A stretch of DNA of 64,000 bases, taken from Acidimicrobiales bacterium. GTDB lineage: Bacteria > Actinomycetota > Acidimicrobiia > Acidimicrobiales > UBA8592. Both the position numbers and the translations under genes were made by a program. The DNA is taken from positions 124,001-188,000 of the forward strand of contig JACERY010000001.1 in assembly GCA_013912105.1 (NCBI GenBank), in the 5' to 3' direction. Shown in pieces: positions 1 through 9,112 of this stretch; position 1 is the stretch's first letter; each line of letters opens with the position of its first letter. The notes under the pieces were generated by a model. It was not told the origin of the DNA. It ran no database searches and saw only the letters and a list, made by a program, of their open reading frames with translations.

Positions 1-846
1 AAGAGGCCGCACTGAAAGAGTAATAGCTACTATCGAAGCACCTATCCCCACACCCGCACGAAGCCAGCCCAGTCCAACTGCCCCTACTCCAAGTCGATCT
101 TCAGCAATAGCGGGAAGCAACGCTACAGCACCTCCAAAAAGAACTGCCATAAGATCAAGAGATATTGCACCATAGAGCACTGGGCTCTTTTTAATGAATT
201 TTAACCCTTCTAAAGCATCTCTAAAGGCTTGCTTGCTTCCGCTTGTGCCCAGTTTTTTTATCGCCGATGGCCCTACTGTTAAAAGCAGTAAATTTGCGAT
301 TCCATAAGAAATAACGGCTGCAAGGTACGGGAATGATCGGCCCAAAACAAATATAAAGCCGAATAAAGCTGGCCCAACAATTATTCCTGCTTGGAAAGCA
401 ACCGACTTTAATGCGACAACGCGTTCAACAACGTTATCGGGAGACCAGTCAATAGGCAGTGCTCGACTAGCTGGCGTAGCAAAAGCTCTTGCAACTCCGA
501 ATAAAGCTATAAGTCCAAATATTGGCGTCACAGATGTCGGTTCGGAAGATATGTACAGAAATAGAAAGAAGGATGCGAGTGCTTCAGCTAGTAAAGCCAA
601 GCTAAACACTTTTCTTCTATCAAAGCGGTCTGCAACCGGTCCTGTGAAAGGAGATAGAAGCGCTAAAGGAAGAAATTCCGCAAGGCCAAGTAAGCCTAGA
701 TTGAGCTCACTTCCGGTCATATCGTAAACCTGTTTTCCAACTATGGTGATTTGTCCGACAGTTGCTAACGCAGAAAAAAAAGAAGCTATTAAAAGGATCT
801 TTACTTTGGTAGGAACTTGACCATTAGCGTTTTGTTCTTTTGGCAA
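1..846 (-). CDS. MFS transporter, EntS/MFS_3-like (partial)
   Basis: A major facilitator transporter whose N-terminal 282 residues are in the window; the C-terminus lies beyond base 1. The reading shows alternating hydrophobic helices and, between the second and third, the loop motif GPVADRFDRRKV, the classic MFS motif A with its Asp/Arg signature. The helix pattern resembles EntS-like exporters, but the substrate cannot be inferred. The start is TTG at 846 preceded by AAGG about 10 bases upstream; a stop in this frame at 864-862 excludes a longer protein except from a CTG at 852. It begins right after the metallo-beta-lactamase gene stops (849), so the two are probably co-transcribed. Confidence 0.85.
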   Translation of the reverse strand, partial: MPKEQNANGQVPTKVKILLIASFFSALATVGQITIVGKQVYDMTGSELNLGLLGLAEFLPLALLSPFTGPVADRFDRRKVFSLALLAEALASFFLFLYISSEPTSVTPIFGLIALFGVARAFATPASRALPIDWSPDNVVERVVALKSVAFQAGIIVGPALFGFIFVLGRSFPYLAAVISYGIANLLLLTVGPSAIKKLGTSGSKQAFRDALEGLKFIKKSPVLYGAISLDLMAVLFGGAVALLPAIAEDRLGVGAVGLGWLRAGVGIGASIVAITLSVRPL

Positions 847-848
847 AT

Positions 849-2192
849 TCAGTCGCCTTGGCTAGATTGCACGATTTGTTCCGATTCTCTCATAGCTGCA
901 GCGAATATTCCTTTGCTCATTAGACTACTTTCGGCTGACCTTCGAAGTCTATAAATTTCAGATCGTGCTCCATGGACTTTTTTATCATTTGGTGCTGATT
1001 CAGCAGCGAACTCAATTAGATGACATGAAAGGCGAAGGTTACCTTCAGCAGCAAGAGCTACAGCACGTTCAACGAGTTTATTGACTCCCCCAGTTAGAGA
1101 TACGATTTCTTCTGCGAGAGCTTTTTGAGGCGACGGTTTTAGCGAGGCTGGGTCTGCATCCCACCATCCACCATACATACGCCAGATATTGCGAACGACA
1201 AACTCTGGTTCATCATAGAGAGGCTTCAACCATGGGAGTTCTAGCAGATCCTTGTCAACCTTTACCTCGTGAATTATATTATTGAGTTGCTCTCCTCTGT
1301 TCATTAAATCCAAAGTGTCAGAGACTAGTTTTTCTAAAACGTTAGCGATATCTCCGAGAACACGGTTTATACGGTTCTTTCCGGCTATTGGTAACCCATG
1401 TGCAGGCAAAAGCAGTTCTGCACCATATGTCATCATTTGACGTAACGATGCCGCCCACTCGAGAGGATACCTTTGAACCTTTTGCGGGTTACCTGCGTTT
1501 GGGAAAACCCAAATGACTAAGTCACCAGTAACTAGAGTTTTTTGAGATGGTATCCACGCCCAGGTGTGGTCATCAGTCTCGCCTTTCCCATGCATGAATT
1601 CTATATCTAGACTTCCAACTGATAATTTCATTTCATCCTGATAAACAACATCAGGCCATAGAGTTCCTTCTGGAACAAAAAGTTGAGAATCTGTAGTTAA
1701 ACCCATGCCATGCTTGGGAGAAACTCCTCCAAACTGTCTCCTGTTAATTAAAGTATTCCAATTATTCGTCTGGTGATAACGTTCTAGCCTTTTAGGAATA
1801 TTTTCATGGCCAAAAACAGTGGGCTGTCGATAGTTTCGATTTTCAGCGTCTACAGTTATTGCACCTGACCCACCGACATGATCTAGGTGGCCATGAGTAT
1901 AAACAAGCGAGTGAATTGGGTCAGCATTCCACTGGCGTAATGACTCAACTACTGCAAAACCGCTCGCCTCACCACTTGCATCAAATGTTACGAGGCCTTC
2001 TTCTGTTCTAAAAGCGATCATGTGGCTGAAAGACTCAATAATCGCTATGTCTGGGTTTATCTCAGTAAGTTTATTTGTCACCCTATTTGTAGGTTCAATT
2101 GCCTCTTGACTATCGATCACCTTTGCAGAGAGTTCAATAGGGTTTTCAGTTCGAATTGTTTTCAAATCCCGAGGCTTTGGGTGCAATGACAC
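849..2192 (-). CDS. Metallo-beta-lactamase fold hydrolase, alkylsulfatase-like
   Basis: A 447-residue metallo-beta-lactamase-fold protein. The metal motif THGHLDHVGG has all the HxHxDH ligands (H100, H102, D104, H105). Later elements GETDDH, TGDLV and PAHGLP supply the remaining ligand positions expected of the fold. The C-terminal part, after about residue 290 (MYGGWWDADPASLKP, then helical repeats), resembles the dimerisation/helical region of SdsA1/BDS1-type alkylsulfatases, so hydrolysis of a sulfate ester or related ester is the likely activity. There is no signal peptide. The start is GTG at 2192, seven bases after the crotonase stop, implying coupled translation. It is a paralogue of the protein at 12138-13886, which lacks part of this metal site. 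Confidence 0.8.
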   Translation of the reverse strand: MSLHPKPRDLKTIRTENPIELSAKVIDSQEAIEPTNRVTNKLTEINPDIAIIESFSHMIAFRTEEGLVTFDASGEASGFAVVESLRQWNADPIHSLVYTHGHLDHVGGSGAITVDAENRNYRQPTVFGHENIPKRLERYHQTNNWNTLINRRQFGGVSPKHGMGLTTDSQLFVPEGTLWPDVVYQDEMKLSVGSLDIEFMHGKGETDDHTWAWIPSQKTLVTGDLVIWVFPNAGNPQKVQRYPLEWAASLRQMMTYGAELLLPAHGLPIAGKNRINRVLGDIANVLEKLVSDTLDLMNRGEQLNNIIHEVKVDKDLLELPWLKPLYDEPEFVVRNIWRMYGGWWDADPASLKPSPQKALAEEIVSLTGGVNKLVERAVALAAEGNLRLSCHLIEFAAESAPNDKKVHGARSEIYRLRRSAESSLMSKGIFAAAMRESEQIVQSSQGD

Positions 2193-2199
2193 TTATTAC

Positions 2200-2985
2200 T
2201 CAATTTCGGTTGAATTCTGCTTTTCCAGGCCCGTGTTCAATGAAACTTTCTACCCCTACTAATCGGTCGTTAGTTTCGAAACAGTCTCCAAATGCGTCTG
2301 CTTCGATTTTTACTGCTTCTTCTAACGGCATTGAAAGGCCTTCCATCATTGCTCTCTTGATGAACTGAAGCGATTTGGGACCACGTGAATATTCTTCTGC
2401 TGCTTCAAGAGCTTTTGGATAGCATTCTTCGTCAGGGTGTACCGAAGAGACAAGACCAAGTTCAAGTGCTTCTGGAGCCTTAACTTGTCGGCCAGAGTAA
2501 TTTATTTCTTTAGCTTTTGTGATTCCAATTAATCGCATTAAGCGCTGAGTTCCTCCAGCTCCGGGGAGTATTCCTAGTAGAACTTCTGGTTGTCCGAATA
2601 CTGCGCTTTCGCCTGCAAAACGGAAATCCGTTGCCATAGCGAGTTCGCAACCTCCACCAAGGGCATACCCATTAACTGCGCTAATAGTAACCTGAGGAAG
2701 ATTCTCTAACGCTAATAAAGCATTATGTAAATTCATAGAGAATTCGACAGCTTCTTCTTTGTCTTTTATTGCTGGAAATTCTTTAATATCTGCGCCAGCT
2801 GCAAAAATCTTTGGGCCTCCCCATATGACAACAGCACCTACAGATTCATTTGTTGACAAGTCGTTCGCTGCCTCGTGCAATTCAGCCGTTAACTGCATGC
2901 TGATTGCGTTCATCGGAGGTCGCTCAATTCTAATTGTTGCGACTCCGGTATTTTCATCTATTTCGACGTTGACGAATTCTCCCAT
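2200..2985 (-). CDS. Enoyl-CoA hydratase/isomerase (crotonase)
   Basis: A 261-residue crotonase-fold protein of normal length. The oxyanion-hole segment FAAGADIKEF lies near residue 60. ALGGGCELAMATDFRFA carries one catalytic Glu, and GQPEVLLGILPGAGGTQRL carries the second Glu and the glycine-rich stretch typical of true hydratases. Both Glu are present, so hydration of 2-enoyl-CoA in beta-oxidation is the best call; a specialised crotonase cannot be excluded. The ATG at 2985 follows a good ribosome site (GAAGGAG). It leads a minus-strand unit with the MBL hydrolase and the MFS transporter. Confidence 0.88.
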   Translation of the reverse strand: MGEFVNVEIDENTGVATIRIERPPMNAISMQLTAELHEAANDLSTNESVGAVVIWGGPKIFAAGADIKEFPAIKDKEEAVEFSMNLHNALLALENLPQVTISAVNGYALGGGCELAMATDFRFAGESAVFGQPEVLLGILPGAGGTQRLMRLIGITKAKEINYSGRQVKAPEALELGLVSSVHPDEECYPKALEAAEEYSRGPKSLQFIKRAMMEGLSMPLEEAVKIEADAFGDCFETNDRLVGVESFIEHGPGKAEFNRN

Positions 2986-3065
2986 AATAAATCTCCTTCA
3001 AATCATTTCTCGGCACTGCGAGCATACTCTAACAGTTGTTCAGCTACTACCTTATTCTGATTGGA

Positions 3066-3821
3066 TCACTGAATCATTATTGTCGGATTATTGGTCGTTA
3101 CCGAATCTATTCCCAAATCAAACAAAGATAACGCTTCCTTTTCATCATCGACTGTATATACCCATAGTTCTGCACCAGCCTTTTTAATAGTTCTAATACC
3201 TCCGCTAGACAGCAGCCTATGATTAGCGTTTATACCAATAACTGCTGGAAGCTGGTTTATAGTTTTAAAACGAAGACGAAAAAAGATCTCTCCTAAAAAT
3301 CGCAAACCCAATATAAGGTGTTCTAATTTTGAGAGATTAATTAGCACATTTAAATCTGGGTAGAGGTCTATTACTTTTCTTGCGTCTTTGATACGCAGTC
3401 CAGAAAAGACCACTTTTTCTTGAATATGCAACTCCCTGATTTTCTGAACTACATCTTTATCGGGTAAGCCCACCTTTAGATCAAGATTCCATTTAGTTTG
3501 CGTGGAGAATTCATCTAGTAGTTCTGAGATCAATGGAATTCGGTGTGTTGTAGTTTCTCCGTTATGAGAAACTACTTCTAGACTTCCGATATATCCCCAT
3601 TCTTTTCCTGCGACCTTACCTAGTCCAGATGTCTGATAATCTAGTTTCTTTCCATGGAAAGCGATAGCGACCCCATCTTTCGTTTTTGATACATCAATTT
3701 CGACTACATCGGAGCCAACTTCAATTGCTGAAAGCACTGAAGCTCGAGTGTTCGCAGGGAATTGAGATGAATTGCCCATGTGGGCAATAATTTGTCGTTT
3801 GCTAGTCTTCCACCAACCCAT
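3066..3821 (-). CDS. Glycerophosphodiester phosphodiesterase family protein, atypical
   Basis: A 251-residue GDPD-type TIM barrel. The N-terminus IIAHMGNSSQFPANT aligns with the family's AHRG...PENT motif, and EIDVSKTKDG gives the metal-binding Glu41 and Asp43. His14 and His56 occupy the catalytic histidine positions. Two usually invariant residues differ: the Arg of HRG is Met15 and the Asp of HD is Gly57. The C-terminal WVYTVDDE...GIDSVTTNNP matches the family's last strand. The fold is therefore clear, but activity on glycerophosphodiesters is uncertain and the substrate may differ. It sits 80 bases upstream of the crotonase gene on the same strand. No signal peptide is visible. Confidence 0.75.
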   Translation of the reverse strand: MGWWKTSKRQIIAHMGNSSQFPANTRASVLSAIEVGSDVVEIDVSKTKDGVAIAFHGKKLDYQTSGLGKVAGKEWGYIGSLEVVSHNGETTTHRIPLISELLDEFSTQTKWNLDLKVGLPDKDVVQKIRELHIQEKVVFSGLRIKDARKVIDLYPDLNVLINLSKLEHLILGLRFLGEIFFRLRFKTINQLPAVIGINANHRLLSSGGIRTIKKAGAELWVYTVDDEKEALSLFDLGIDSVTTNNPTIMIQ

Positions 3822-3873
3822 GACTCTACATTAACCAGATATTAAAGCTTTTAGATATTGCGTTGCTGCTCGA

Positions 3874-3889
3874 TTTGTTCTTGAACAAA
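3874..3889. promoter_or_regulatory. 16-base inverted repeat (candidate operator)
   Basis: TTTGTTC-TT-GAACAAA is a perfect 7-2-7 inverted repeat in the gap between the divergent glycerophosphodiesterase gene and the MgtE-N/CBS gene. It lies 53 bases upstream of the former's start and 82 upstream of the latter's, so it could bind a dimeric regulator acting on either. No regulator gene adjoins it. Confidence 0.3.
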
Positions 3890-3970
3890 AGAATCAACTT
3901 GCTTCATTCAAGATTTTTAAATAACCACCTAGCGGTTAATTCCTCTCCTAATGTAGTTATGGAGGGAAAT

Positions 3971-5209
3971 ATGACTGATCAAGATCTACAGAATGACATA
4001 GATGATGCATTAGCAAATGACCCTCAAGTTTTATGGGGATCACGCCTGATTAAGCGCGCCTTATTTGATGCGGATGGAAGCACCCTTGGCTCGATACAAG
4101 ATATTCTACTAATCCCCGCAGCTAGCGAAAATAAACTTTATCTCCGCGGTTTTTTAGCATTAGTGGACAGGAGGCTTATCTTTGTCCACGAAGCAAGAGT
4201 TGATGCGGTGGACCGTGATGGATTGCATCTTCGTGGAGGCACGCTTGATCTTAGATTATTCAAGCGCCGACCCGGTGAACTTCTTCTCGCCGAAGATGTA
4301 TATGGCACTGAAATAAACAACCAGAAGATACGAGATGTTGGACTTAGCCAGAAGTCCCTTACTGACGGGAAATGGTTAACAACTCAAGTTGCTACTAGTT
4401 CTGGCGGACGACTGCGGAGAAAAACTCTTAATATCCTGGCTTGGGACGATGTTGCTGATACTTTCCGACCCGATCCTGTTTCCGGAGATCTTGCTCGCCT
4501 CCGTGAGTTGCATAAAGCTGATGCCGCAGAAGCAATCCAAGCTATTCCCGAAGGCCGCAGATCAGAATTAGCTGCAGCTCTGGAAGCAAGCCATCTTGCT
4601 GACTTATTAGAAGAACTTCCAGAAAGTGAGCAAGCTCAGATCCTCAATAAGCTTGATACAGAAGATGCAATAGAAGTACTGCAAGAAATGGAAATTGACG
4701 ACGAAATTGACCTCCTTAAAGAATTAGAACCTTCCCAAAGGGAGAAATTACTGGCACAAATGGAACCTGAAATTGTTCATCAAATACGTTCCTTGTTGAA
4801 ATATAGTGAAGATACAGCCGGCGGGATGATGACGCCTGAAGCAATTGTTCTAACTCCTGAAGCTACGGTGGCAGAAGCGATAGCCAGACTTCGGGACACC
4901 GATCTCCCCCCTGCTATTTCAGTAAGGTTGTTTGTGGCTGAATCGCCAACGCAAGCTCCCACTGGTAAATTTCTTGGCAGTGTGACTCTTCCTCGACTTC
5001 TTCGAGAACCACCAACATATTTAGTAGGTGATTGCATTAATCAAGATGAGCCAACATTAAAACCCGACACCTCCGAAAAAGAAGTGGCGGCGCTACTAGC
5101 TCGTTATGACCTTCTGGCTGTAGCGGTGGTTGACTCCTTACAGCGTCTCGTTGGTGTTGTAACAGTTGACGATGTGATCATTCGGCTTACAGAAGGAGTC
5201 TCATCATGA
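3971..5209 (+). CDS. MgtE N-domain and CBS domain protein with PRC-like N-terminus
   Basis: A 412-residue soluble protein. Residues roughly 25-180 form a beta-rich region resembling PRC-barrel domains. About 190-300 is a helical MgtE intracellular N-domain, with repeated ELPE and ELEP motifs and a stretch rich in acidic residues. The rest holds CBS motifs, beginning at EDTAGGMMTPEAIVLTPEATV. The MgtE membrane domain is missing, so this is not itself a magnesium channel; it may sense Mg2+ or nucleotides. The start is ATG 3971 behind GGAGGG; an upstream in-frame extension to 3863 has no ribosome site. Its stop overlaps the next start by four bases (ATGA), pairing it with the DUF1003 membrane protein, a pairing common in actinobacteria. 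Confidence 0.82.
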   Translation: MTDQDLQNDIDDALANDPQVLWGSRLIKRALFDADGSTLGSIQDILLIPAASENKLYLRGFLALVDRRLIFVHEARVDAVDRDGLHLRGGTLDLRLFKRRPGELLLAEDVYGTEINNQKIRDVGLSQKSLTDGKWLTTQVATSSGGRLRRKTLNILAWDDVADTFRPDPVSGDLARLRELHKADAAEAIQAIPEGRRSELAAALEASHLADLLEELPESEQAQILNKLDTEDAIEVLQEMEIDDEIDLLKELEPSQREKLLAQMEPEIVHQIRSLLKYSEDTAGGMMTPEAIVLTPEATVAEAIARLRDTDLPPAISVRLFVAESPTQAPTGKFLGSVTLPRLLREPPTYLVGDCINQDEPTLKPDTSEKEVAALLARYDLLAVAVVDSLQRLVGVVTVDDVIIRLTEGVSS

Positions 5210-5688
5210 AAATTCGCGATGAAGCTGTTACAACGCCTGAAATAGCCGGACGCTCTATTAGTTCTAACTACGACCGAGATACAGTTGGAAGATGGTCAGA
5301 GTCCGTCGCCCGTTTTATGGGTGGTGGCAAGTTTCTTATTATCCAAACCCTTATAGTTATCGCTTGGATAACCTTAAACGCTATAGCTGGGTCTAAAGGA
5401 CTCTGGGATGAATACCCCTTTATACTTCTGAACCTACTTTTTAGCATTGAGGCTGCTTATGCAGCTCCACTGATCCTGTTAGCCCAACATCGACAAGATG
5501 CTAGAGATAGAGCTTTAGCTGAAAGAGACAGGGAAGCTAACGCCCGAATTCTATCTGACAGCGAATTCCTTACGAGAGAAATCGCTGCGATTCGCGTTCG
5601 CATGGATGACATGGCAAGCGGAACGGAAATCAAAAATCTTATAGCTGAACTAAAATCCAAAGCTAAAACAACCGACGAGTCTCCGTAA
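5206..5688 (+). CDS. DUF1003 membrane protein
   Basis: A 160-residue membrane protein of the DUF1003 family. There are two hydrophobic segments, about residues 43-62 and 70-94. The second runs into the family signature AAPLILLAQHRQDARDR, followed by a charged, probably coiled-coil tail ending near KSKAKTTDESP. The cellular role of the family is not established. The four-base overlap with the MgtE-N/CBS gene suggests the two products act together, perhaps as a membrane anchor for the cytosolic sensor; that is inference. Confidence 0.85.
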   Translation: MKIRDEAVTTPEIAGRSISSNYDRDTVGRWSESVARFMGGGKFLIIQTLIVIAWITLNAIAGSKGLWDEYPFILLNLLFSIEAAYAAPLILLAQHRQDARDRALAERDREANARILSDSEFLTREIAAIRVRMDDMASGTEIKNLIAELKSKAKTTDESP

Positions 5689-5745
5689 TAGGGTTCGAAT
5701 TTTCTCAACCGCTTTTTTTTAGGTAATCTTTACATAGGAGACAAA

Positions 5746-6960
5746 ATGATTGAAATACCCAAAATAATTTCAGTGGATGACCATGTTGTTGAACCACCGG
5801 ATTTGTGGGTTGAACGACTGCCAGCGAAATACAAAGACCGAGGACCACGAGTAGAACGAGATAGAGCTATATTCAATTTTGAAGGAGGAATATTCTCCTA
5901 CGAGAAGGGTGTCAGAGATGGCGAAGAATGCGACTGGTGGATTTATGACGACCTTGTTTATCCTTTCCCCAAGCTTTCAGCTGCAGTAGGGTTCGACACT
6001 CTAGATGTCACGCCTGTAACTTTTGACCAAATAAGACCGGGATGTTGGAAACAGAAAGAACGCCTTGAGGATATGGATGCGAACCATGTAGAAGCATCCG
6101 TGAACTTCCCCAATGTGCTTCCCAGATTCTGCGGGCAAGCTTTTCTAGAACGAGAAGATAAAGAACTAGCTTTTCTTTGCGTTCAGGCATATAACGACTG
6201 GATGATAGACGAATGGTGCAGCGGAGATGGGAAAGGGCGACTTATCCCCATGACAATTGTTCCACTTTGGGATCCTATCCTTGCTGCTGCAGAGATAAGA
6301 AGATGCGCTAATAAAGGAAGCCATGCGATTGCTTTCACTGAAAACCCTCACCCACTTGGATTACCTTCAATACATTCGCCTGATCGACACTGGGATCCTG
6401 TTTTTCAAGCATGCGCTGAAACCGAAACAATACTCAACATGCACATAGGGTCAAGTTCCAAAATGCCGGCGACTTCACCCGATGCCCCTTTCGCTGTTAG
6501 TTCAACTATCACATTCTCAAATGCGATGGGGTCCTTCTGTGATTACATCCTTTCAGGCGTTTTCGATCGGTTCCCGGATTTACGCATCGCCTACGCCGAA
6601 GGACAAGTTGGATGGATGCCATATGTGATTGAGAGAATGGATAAATTATGGGAGGAACGTGATAATTCTTCTGATTTTGGAGTAATGCTGCCTCATAGAC
6701 CATCTTCCTACATAGCTGATCATATATACGGATGTATCTTTGATGACGAAGTCGGGCTACTCAATCGTGACCTAATTGGCATGGATCAGATTTGCTTTGA
6801 AGTCGATTACCCGCATGCTGACTCCACATTCCCTAATACGAAACAAGTTGCAACTTCAATAGTTGAAACTGCAGGATTAAACGAACAAGAGGTCTACAAA
6901 TTGATGCGTGGAAATGCGATTAGGGGATGGGGTCTTGAAAGATTTGGAATAACCAAATAA
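5746..6960 (+). CDS. Amidohydrolase family protein (amidohydrolase_2 type)
   Basis: A 404-residue TIM-barrel metal hydrolase or decarboxylase. The N-terminal VDDHVVEPPDLW replaces the usual DxHxH metal motif with a DDHxxEP form found in ACMSD-like relatives. LNMHIGSS near residue 230 supplies the next metal His, and FEVDYPHADSTFP near residue 350 supplies the final Asp. Members of this branch hydrolyse or decarboxylate cyclic or aromatic intermediates, but the substrate is not readable here. The ATG at 5746 follows AGGAGAC. The GDSL hydrolase gene follows 22 bases later and is probably co-transcribed. Confidence 0.85.
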   Translation: MIEIPKIISVDDHVVEPPDLWVERLPAKYKDRGPRVERDRAIFNFEGGIFSYEKGVRDGEECDWWIYDDLVYPFPKLSAAVGFDTLDVTPVTFDQIRPGCWKQKERLEDMDANHVEASVNFPNVLPRFCGQAFLEREDKELAFLCVQAYNDWMIDEWCSGDGKGRLIPMTIVPLWDPILAAAEIRRCANKGSHAIAFTENPHPLGLPSIHSPDRHWDPVFQACAETETILNMHIGSSSKMPATSPDAPFAVSSTITFSNAMGSFCDYILSGVFDRFPDLRIAYAEGQVGWMPYVIERMDKLWEERDNSSDFGVMLPHRPSSYIADHIYGCIFDDEVGLLNRDLIGMDQICFEVDYPHADSTFPNTKQVATSIVETAGLNEQEVYKLMRGNAIRGWGLERFGITK

Positions 6961-6982
6961 AATATCCACCGAAAAGCAACTT

Positions 6983-7678
6983 ATGGAACTCCCCGCCCTA
7001 CGAAGACACAAGAAACGAATAGACCTTTCCCAAATTGCCGGGCGTTTGTCAGAAGGAGTTGCCTTAGTAAATTCCACTGTTGAACCACGTGCTATGTATT
7101 GGGATGATTACAATAAAGGAAACTTACACTCTGAAGGTCCTTTATGGATAGCACTTGGCGACTCTGTTACCCAAGGCATAGGATCTTCCCTCCCTTCAAC
7201 TTCATATGCCTCTTTAGTCTTAGAACGCCTTAAGCAACGAACGAAGCAGAAATGGCGTCTTATTAATTTATCAATGAGCGGAGCAAGGTTTAGCGATGTA
7301 ATCAACAGTCAGCTGCCTTTACTTGAGGATTACCAACTTAAACCCAAATTGATCACAGCAATCATCGGCAGTAACGACATTATGTGGAGAAGAGGCACTT
7401 CAGCTATAGCGAAAGATGCTGAGGAACTTATGCGTGTTCTTCCCACAGGTACTTATTTAAGTAGAATTTCACGATCTAATGGACGGGGACGAAGAACCGC
7501 AATCGCGGACACCTTTGAGAATCTAGCACCAGCACGTGATATCAAATTATTCAATGCCTGGAACTGGCCCACAGCAGAAGGTATGTGGGCTCAAGATAAG
7601 TTCCACCCTAATGACGATGCGCATAGTTATATCGCAGATAATCTCTGGTCTAGTTTACATGCAACTAATTTCATCTAA
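6983..7678 (+). CDS. SGNH/GDSL-type esterase
   Basis: A 231-residue SGNH hydrolase. Block I is ALGDSVTQG near residue 53 (catalytic Ser). Block II is the Gly of SMSGARFSD, block III is IGSND (oxyanion Asn), and block V is DKFHPND with the Asp/His pair. No signal peptide is present and an N-terminal extension of about 45 residues precedes the domain, so the enzyme is probably cytosolic. The substrate is an ester of unknown type, possibly a lipid or acylated carbohydrate. Confidence 0.85.
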   Translation: MELPALRRHKKRIDLSQIAGRLSEGVALVNSTVEPRAMYWDDYNKGNLHSEGPLWIALGDSVTQGIGSSLPSTSYASLVLERLKQRTKQKWRLINLSMSGARFSDVINSQLPLLEDYQLKPKLITAIIGSNDIMWRRGTSAIAKDAEELMRVLPTGTYLSRISRSNGRGRRTAIADTFENLAPARDIKLFNAWNWPTAEGMWAQDKFHPNDDAHSYIADNLWSSLHATNFI

Positions 7679-7693
7679 TGATTAAAAATCATT
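7677..7693. terminator. Short inverted repeat between convergent genes
   Basis: AATGATT-AAA-AATCATT is a perfect 7-bp inverted repeat lying across the convergent ends of the GDSL gene and the arfB-like gene, which are separated by only three bases. It is AT-rich and lacks a clear T-tract, so it is at best a weak bidirectional terminator. Confidence 0.3.
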
Positions 7694-8083
7694 CAGGTTC
7701 GGGGACTGTCTTTGCCTTTTAAGATTTCCTCTCTTTTTCTTCCCATCTAACCGACGATTTTTTGCTGAGCGGCTAGGGCGCGTTGGTTTTCGTTTAATTT
7801 TTTTTTGAAGGCCTTCCTCTATCCTTTTTTCTAAACGTTCATAAGCTAATTCGCGATTTCGCATTTGTGAACGAGATTCAGTCACGACTATGCGCACGAC
7901 CGAGCCCAACCGTTCTTCAAGTAGTTTTTTTTCTTGAGCATCAAAAGAACTGGACTGAGCAACTTCCCAAACTAATTCAACACGCGTATTTGATTTATTC
8001 GCATGTTGCCCCCCTGGACCGCCAGACATAGAGAATCGAAATGAAAGCTCACTCTCGGGTATTGGAAATTTTCTTTGGCTCAT
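7682..8083 (-). CDS. arfB: Alternative ribosome-rescue factor, ArfB-like
   Basis: A 133-residue peptidyl-tRNA hydrolase of the class I release-factor domain family. The catalytic GGQ lies at residues 24-26 within SGGPGGQHANKSNTRVEL. There is no codon-recognition domain, and the C-terminal 40 residues are strongly basic (KKIKRKPTRPSRSAKNRRL and onward). This is the ArfB layout, in which the basic tail enters the empty mRNA channel of a stalled ribosome and GGQ releases the nascent chain. Length and architecture match ArfB rather than RF1/RF2. Confidence 0.88.
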   Translation of the reverse strand: MSQRKFPIPESELSFRFSMSGGPGGQHANKSNTRVELVWEVAQSSSFDAQEKKLLEERLGSVVRIVVTESRSQMRNRELAYERLEKRIEEGLQKKIKRKPTRPSRSAKNRRLDGKKKRGNLKRQRQSPNLNDF

Positions 8084-8105
8084 ATTTCTAGAATATATTA
8101 ACTCA

Positions 8106-8119
8106 ATCCTTTAAAGGAT
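8106..8119. promoter_or_regulatory. 14-base perfect palindrome between arfB-like gene and surE
   Basis: ATCCTTTAAAGGAT lies in the 120-base divergent gap between the arfB-like gene and the first surE gene. It is fully self-complementary and could be an operator for either gene. No promoter hexamers are convincing here. Confidence 0.25.
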
Positions 8120-8203
8120 CACTTTCAATTTCATTCACTTAGAAAAGTTCTTTTTTCACCCTCTGTTAATCTTTCTTTCACCATGAACCTGTAACATCTC
8201 TCT

Positions 8204-9031
8204 ATGCGTATTCTCGTTACTAATGATGATGGAATTGATTCCGTTGGTTTACATGTTCTTGCGCGAGCAATGTTACCTTACGGTGATGTTGTAATCGGCG
8301 CTCCTGATACTGAGTACTCTGGGGCTTCATCAAGTTTTGGAGCGCTACACCTAATTCGCCCGGAACTTCATAAAGCTCATATCGATGGAATCGATGAAGC
8401 TTGGGCTATAACTGGCCCGCCTGCTTTATGCGTTATGTTTGCAAGGTTAGGAGCATTAGGAGACCCATTTGACCTAGTTGTATCGGGCATAAACCCTGGG
8501 GCAAATGTTGGAAGATCTGTTTATCACTCAGGCACTATCGGTGCGTGTCTAACAGCAAGAAATGGGGGCATAAGTGGTTTAGCAGTAAGTCAAGCTGTTG
8601 ATGAGGGCGGCTACCTAGGGCAAGGTCTAGAAGAAATGCTGCGAAATCAGAAGTGGCATAGCGCTGCGGCCGTAGCTGCTTTAGCTGTTGAAGAGATGTG
8701 CATATCACCACCAGATAGCCCCGCTGTTTTAAATCTTAATGTTCCAAATCTTGAGGTTGAAGAAATGAAAGGATGGGTTGCAACTGAAGTAGGTACTGAC
8801 TTAATTCGCCAAATGACAGAAGTTGATATTGAGCCAAAAGTAGGACATGAAGGCTCCTTCCATCTCAAACTAAAATGGGGAGAGCGCATCCCCCCAACAT
8901 CAATTGAAACAGATGTTGGCGCAGTAGCAAATGGCTACGTATCTCTCACATGGCTAAGTCGCCTGCAAGCAGGCGAATGCCCAACCAACAGTTCCATTGA
9001 AAATAAATTTGATTCAATTTGGGCTATTTGA
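8204..9031 (+). CDS. surE: SurE-like 5'/3'-nucleotidase (copy 1)
   Basis: A 275-residue SurE-family survival protein phosphatase. The N-terminus ILVTNDDGID gives the metal-binding Asp8-Asp9. GAPDTEYSGASSS carries the metal-site Ser, and VVSGINPGANVGRSVYHSG gives the conserved Asn and the following loop. The family motif GTPADCV is altered to TGPPALCV. SurE enzymes dephosphorylate nucleoside monophosphates. A second surE-like gene lies at 24831-25604 with the same kind of change, so both belong to a divergent subgroup. No Shine-Dalgarno sequence is evident before ATG 8204. Confidence 0.8.
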   Translation: MRILVTNDDGIDSVGLHVLARAMLPYGDVVIGAPDTEYSGASSSFGALHLIRPELHKAHIDGIDEAWAITGPPALCVMFARLGALGDPFDLVVSGINPGANVGRSVYHSGTIGACLTARNGGISGLAVSQAVDEGGYLGQGLEEMLRNQKWHSAAAVAALAVEEMCISPPDSPAVLNLNVPNLEVEEMKGWVATEVGTDLIRQMTEVDIEPKVGHEGSFHLKLKWGERIPPTSIETDVGAVANGYVSLTWLSRLQAGECPTNSSIENKFDSIWAI

Positions 9032-9112
9032 AGGGCCGCAACGAATTACCTCTTTATCTAGTGCCCACCAGTGCGAAGTGCTATGTTCGTATTGCCTAAG
9101 AAATGGGAAGAA

